Part shown: positions 60,986 through 64,000 of the stretch, one piece after another
How positions within the stretch are numbered: the stretch's first letter is position 1
Layout of the letters: each line of letters opens with the position of its first letter
Assembly: GCF_007753265.1 (NCBI RefSeq)
Contig: NZ_CP036349.1
Span: 496,001-560,000 of the forward strand
DNA: 64,000 bases
Direction of reading: 5' to 3'
Source: Botrimarina mediterranea
GTDB taxonomy: Bacteria; Planctomycetota; Planctomycetia; Pirellulales; Lacipirellulaceae
Position numbers and translations under genes: made by a program
Notes under the pieces: generated by a model
What the model was told of the DNA's origin: nothing
Seen by the model: only the letters and a program-made list of their open reading frames with translations
Databases searched by the model: none

Positions 60986-61981
60986 ATGTCAGATACGACT
61001 GTTGACGAAGCCCCCAAACGCCGTCGCTGGCTGCGCATTCTGCTGATCGCCGCCGTGGCGTTTGTGCCGCTGCATCTCTTGGCCGACATGGTCTACACGG
61101 CCTATGTCGCGTGCGCTATCGATGCATGGGAAGAGACGATCACCCGCGACTTGAACGGCGTCATTGAAGGCTGCGACACCTTCGACGTGCCGCCCAGCGG
61201 TGATGCCGATACCGACACGGCGATCCTGCTCGTGCATGGGCTCGGCGCTTCACCGCAACATTACGAGTTCATCGCTGAGGACCTCGCCGAGCGCGGCTAC
61301 CACTGCCGGTCCGTGCGGCTGCCGGGGTTTGCCGAGCCGGTGGCGAAGTACCGCGAATCGACGTCAAAGGCATGGCTTGAGAAGGTGCGGAGTGAGCTGG
61401 CGTCGCTGCGGAAGGAGCACGACCGCGTCGGCGTCGTCGGCCATTCGCTTGGCGGCGCGGTGACGATCGGCGTGTTGCTCGACGACCCGCAAGCGGCCGA
61501 CTTCGCGGTGCTGCTGGCGCCGGCGGTGGAAGTTTCCGACGCGCGCAGCCCGGTCCTCTCGGCCCGTACGTGGCACGAGGTCTCCGAACGCTCGCTCGTG
61601 TTCGTCAACGTGCTGAGCTCGCCCTACCCGCTCGATTGCCGCGACCCGGAGCGGTCGGACCACCCGGGCCGGACGCCGTTCACGCCAAAGGCGATCGTCG
61701 ATCAACTCTTCAAGCTGATGGACCGCAACCGCGGCCGCGCGGAAGAGATCACCGTGCCGACGACGGTCGTGGTCGCCATCGACGACCCAATCGTCGATAC
61801 GCCTGCGGCCGAGCGGTTCTACGAGCACCTGGGATCAACCGACAAAGACCTCGTGCGACTCGACAACAGCGGCCACGAAGTGACCCTCGACTGGCAATGG
61901 GAAGAAGTCGCAAACGCGATCGCGCAGCGAGCGAGTGCTGGCGAGCCGGCGACGTCAGTCGTCGGTGGAACCCCAGAGTAA
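60986..61981 (+). CDS. Membrane-anchored alpha/beta hydrolase
   Basis: 331 aa. A basic N-terminus and one transmembrane helix (about 15-37, WLRILLIAAVAFVPLHLLAD) precede an alpha/beta-hydrolase domain: AILLVHGLGASPQHYEFIAE (oxyanion region), nucleophile elbow VGVVGHSLGGAVTIG, acid VVVAIDDPIVDTPAAE and the catalytic His in LDNSGHEVTLDW. It is of the carboxylesterase/lysophospholipase type. The last residues GEPATSVVGGTPE are translated from the dispersed GCGAGCCGGCGACGT repeat, so the original C-terminus may have been replaced. It follows the MazE-like gene with a 5-base gap. Confidence 0.85.
   Translation: MSDTTVDEAPKRRRWLRILLIAAVAFVPLHLLADMVYTAYVACAIDAWEETITRDLNGVIEGCDTFDVPPSGDADTDTAILLVHGLGASPQHYEFIAEDLAERGYHCRSVRLPGFAEPVAKYRESTSKAWLEKVRSELASLRKEHDRVGVVGHSLGGAVTIGVLLDDPQAADFAVLLAPAVEVSDARSPVLSARTWHEVSERSLVFVNVLSSPYPLDCRDPERSDHPGRTPFTPKAIVDQLFKLMDRNRGRAEEITVPTTVVVAIDDPIVDTPAAERFYEHLGSTDKDLVRLDNSGHEVTLDWQWEEVANAIAQRASAGEPATSVVGGTPE
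61941..61968 (+). repeat. Dispersed repeat copy inside the hydrolase C-terminus
   Basis: GCGAGCCGGCGACGTCAGTC followed by GTCGGTGG matches 4851-4878 with one difference. It encodes GEPATSVVGG at the end of the alpha/beta hydrolase. Confidence 0.7.
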
Positions 61982-62000
61982 TCCCACTCGCGGCGCAACA

Positions 62001-62020
62001 CCCCCGATTAACATCGGGGG
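62001..62020. terminator. Hairpin between convergent genes, possible terminator
   Basis: CCCCCGAT-TAAC-ATCGGGGG is a perfect 8-bp stem with a 4-base loop, midway between the convergent hydrolase and PIN-TRAM genes. There is no T-tract on either side, so termination is only plausible. Confidence 0.4.
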
Positions 62021-62040
62021 CTCACGGTCACTCGGTGACG

Positions 62041-63117
62041 CTACGCTGAATCCGCGTGCTGAGCTTCGCCGTTTTCGGGCTTCGATGGCGCCGCTTTCGC
62101 CACCGAGCGGTCGAACTTCGCGAAGACCATCCGCCCCGCGTTGGTTTGCAGGACGCTCGTGACGAGCGCCGTCACTTGTTCGCCGAGGTGTTGGCGGCCG
62201 TTCTCGATGACGACCATCGTGCCGTCTTCGAGGTAGCCGACGCCCTGGTGCGTCTCTTCGCCCGGCTTCATGACGCGCACCGTGACCTCTTCGCCCGGCA
62301 GGAAGATCGGCTTGAGGGAGTTCGCCAACTCGTTAAGATTCACGACGCCGACGTTCTGGACCTTCGCCACCTTGTTGAGGTTGAAGTCGTTGGTGACAAC
62401 CTTGCCGTCGAGGTGCTTGGCGAGCAGCACCAGCTTCTGGTCCACCGGCTGCCCCTCGAACTCGGGCAGATCGCGGTCGAAGATCACCATGTCGATTTGC
62501 TTGTCGCTCCGCAGGCGGTTGAGCACGTCGAGGCCGCGGCGGCCGCGGTTGCGGCGGAGCTTGTCGCTGCTGTCGGCGATGGTCTGCAACTCGGCGATGA
62601 CGAACTGCGGCATCACCAGCTGCGACTCGAGGACGCGCGTCTCGACCACGTCGGCGATGCGGCCGTCGATGATCACGCTCGTGTCGAGAATCAGCGGCGT
62701 GTTGCCCTTCGCCTTGCGCTGGAACTCGACGTAGGGAATGATAAAGCGGAAGTCGTCCTTCGTCTGCAGCAGGACGCTCGTGCACGTGTAGCAGAGCGCG
62801 AGACCCAGGACCATCGGCACGTAGGTCGCGAGCAGCGTCCCCTCCTCGGGGAGGACCGGCGTTAGTGCGAGCTTGACGATGTACGTCAGGAACAGGCCGA
62901 TGATCAGGCCGAAGTAGACGGCCGTGATAACCTCGATACGCTTGCGGCGGATGAGGACGTCGATCACCAGCACGGCGACGGCGACCACCACCACCAAGCC
63001 GAACGCCAGCGGCGGCAGGTTGGGCGGGTACTTCGGCAACAGTTCCGAGCTGGCGATCTGAATGCCGAGGCCCACCGCGACCATCAGGAAGACCAGCCTG
63101 AGGATGATCAGGGCCAT
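62041..63117 (-). CDS. PIN-TRAM domain membrane protein (YacL-like)
   Basis: 358 aa. Four N-terminal transmembrane helices (about 1-20, 34-52, 65-85 and 94-115) are followed by a PIN nuclease domain: LILDTSVIIDGRIADV (acidic Asp pair), MPQFVIAELQTIADSSDKLR, RRGLDVLNRL and LLAKHLDGKVVTNDFNLNKV (last Asp). A C-terminal TRAM domain follows (LPGEEVTVRVMKPGEETHQG, VGYLEDGTMVVIENGRQHLG). This is the YacL family, predicted membrane-tethered RNases. The tail is Ala/Lys-rich. The start ATG is the only candidate before the first helix. Confidence 0.92.
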   Translation of the reverse strand: MALIILRLVFLMVAVGLGIQIASSELLPKYPPNLPPLAFGLVVVVAVAVLVIDVLIRRKRIEVITAVYFGLIIGLFLTYIVKLALTPVLPEEGTLLATYVPMVLGLALCYTCTSVLLQTKDDFRFIIPYVEFQRKAKGNTPLILDTSVIIDGRIADVVETRVLESQLVMPQFVIAELQTIADSSDKLRRNRGRRGLDVLNRLRSDKQIDMVIFDRDLPEFEGQPVDQKLVLLAKHLDGKVVTNDFNLNKVAKVQNVGVVNLNELANSLKPIFLPGEEVTVRVMKPGEETHQGVGYLEDGTMVVIENGRQHLGEQVTALVTSVLQTNAGRMVFAKFDRSVAKAAPSKPENGEAQHADSA

Positions 63118-63275
63118 CGTGGGCTTGGGTCGGTGTGAGGGTCGGGAACGGTTCGGGACTGGGTCTTTAGTCTACAGGGCCGGCGGCTCAGTTACACCGA
63201 ACCCCGCCCGCCGTGAGTGGACCCGCCCCGCCCCTTTGGCCGTAGGACCGCGCCAGATGGCGCGACCGGCCCCGC

Positions 63276-64000
63276 TCAAGCCGGTCGCCAGGCTTCCAGG
63301 ACGGCCCGGTCGGTCAGCGTCGCCACGTAGTCGCCCGCCGCCCGCGGCAGCGAGTCCTCCGCCGCGATCGCCGCGAACGGCGCCGGCAACGTCTCGGGCG
63401 CCTTCATCGAGTGAGCGAAGCAGTACTCCAACGCCGCGGTCGCCTCGGCCCGGTGACCAAGCACCGAGGGGTGCCGGTAGACCGCGCGGAAGAGGAATGA
63501 CTCGAGTTCCAGCTTCTGCTCAGCCATAGCGTCCGAGTGCCGGGCGATGACGCCGGCCGCTCGCAATGTTTCGACCGAGTCGATCCCCCGTCCCTCGATC
63601 GCCTGCGTGACCATGGTAAAGAGGTCGTTCACTTGTCGATCGATTAACTCGTGCACCGTCGCGCGGCGGAGGTCGGCGTCGCTGAGCGCCGTGTAGCGCT
63701 GCCGCATCTTGTCGGCCGACTCGCGCCACAGCGTGATCGTGTCGAGCTCGCCGAGCGTGAGCAACCCGAGTTCGAGCGCGTCGTCCGCGTCGTGTGAGTC
63801 GTAAGCGATGCTGTCGGCGGCGTCCACAACCTGCACCTCAAGGAGCGGCGTCTCGGCATCAATCGGCTGGGGTTCGAGCTGCTCGATGCTCCGTGCGGGC
63901 TTCGTGGCGCGGCGGCGCTGGCCATCGAGCACCTCGGCCGTGAGGTTGAGCCCCGGGCGATCCGGGTAACGGCGTTCGAGCAGCGTGAAGAGCCGCACGG
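63276..64000 (-). CDS. dgt: dGTP triphosphohydrolase-like protein, N-terminus beyond the window
   Basis: About 240 C-terminal residues are visible; the frame runs off the end of the window. The segment matches bacterial dGTPases (HD-domain dNTP triphosphohydrolases): LEVQVVDAADSIAYDSHDAD carries the late HD-domain Asp and the Y-x-x-H/D-D-x-x-D/E block, followed by LELGLLTLGELDTITLW and LFRAVYRHPSVLGHRAEATA. The HD motif itself would lie in the missing part. The family hydrolyses dGTP (or dNTPs) to deoxynucleoside and triphosphate. Confidence 0.82.
   Translation of the reverse strand, partial: VRLFTLLERRYPDRPGLNLTAEVLDGQRRRATKPARSIEQLEPQPIDAETPLLEVQVVDAADSIAYDSHDADDALELGLLTLGELDTITLWRESADKMRQRYTALSDADLRRATVHELIDRQVNDLFTMVTQAIEGRGIDSVETLRAAGVIARHSDAMAEQKLELESFLFRAVYRHPSVLGHRAEATAALEYCFAHSMKAPETLPAPFAAIAAEDSLPRAAGDYVATLTDRAVLEAWRPA

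Noticed and set aside
60771-61981. Toxin-antitoxin module (MazE-like gene plus next gene)
   Set aside because: The second gene is a membrane alpha/beta hydrolase with an intact catalytic triad, not a toxin fold.

Overview
The window is a high-GC bacterial chromosome segment that fits a planctomycete, most likely Pirellulales (Lacipirellulaceae-like). Support: two secreted proteins with dockerin-like Asp-rich repeats followed by PEP-CTERM sorting tails (1219-2550 and 31832-33772), a PEP-CTERM-type CPBP protease, a Tat-exported PhoX-type phosphatase and sugar-isomerase-like protein, a PQQ-type propeller protein, a lysine-rich histone-H1-like tail protein, and a layout of mostly single genes rather than long operons. 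The taxonomic call is inference from gene content; no rRNA is present.

Layout. 1-8 kb: LOG-family protein, secreted EEP-family protein, lysine-rich protein, GH18 protein, and a two-gene unit of a polytopic GT-C-like membrane protein and a GT2 glycosyltransferase. 8-19 kb: RimI-like acetyltransferase, YfcE-like phosphoesterase, orphan ATP-grasp protein, MazG-like pyrophosphohydrolase, response-regulator-like protein, LarC, tRNA-Arg(TCT), FliM, then proA-folP-asnS. 19-31 kb: an MFS transporter bracketed by two copies of a ~260-bp palindromic element, trxB, a phosphopantetheinyl transferase behind a Tat TIM-barrel protein, PhoX, UvrA and a PQQ propeller protein. 31-45 kb: membrane protein, PEP-CTERM protein, fusA with its terminator, CPBP protease, solo LuxR regulator, a large hydrolase-like protein lacking its nucleophilic Ser, and a coupled membrane-protein pair. 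44-49 kb: a VWA protein faces a tightly coupled operon of six small membrane proteins (CsbD-like, YqjD/ElaB-like tails, a YqjE-like holin-fold protein), with a long rod-like hairpin between them; an AI-2E/PerM-type permease follows. 49-64 kb: anti-sigma/sigma pair, bioF, a coiled-coil protein, cutA, a Wza-like export protein with a TPR-like partner, beta-CASP hydrolase, uppP, an rRNA-methyltransferase-like protein, an orphan MazE-like protein, alpha/beta hydrolase, PIN-TRAM protein, and the 3' part of dgt.

The most unusual aspects are (i) the expanded YqjD/YqjE-like small-membrane-protein operon, (ii) the 120-nt rod-like hairpin next to it, and (iii) at least ten families of dispersed palindromic elements between genes. 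Several of these elements supply the last codons or the stop codon of the adjacent gene, and two near-identical-architecture copies bracket the MFS gene. Many gene starts are alternative codons or were trimmed because the longest reading frame ran into such a repeat.
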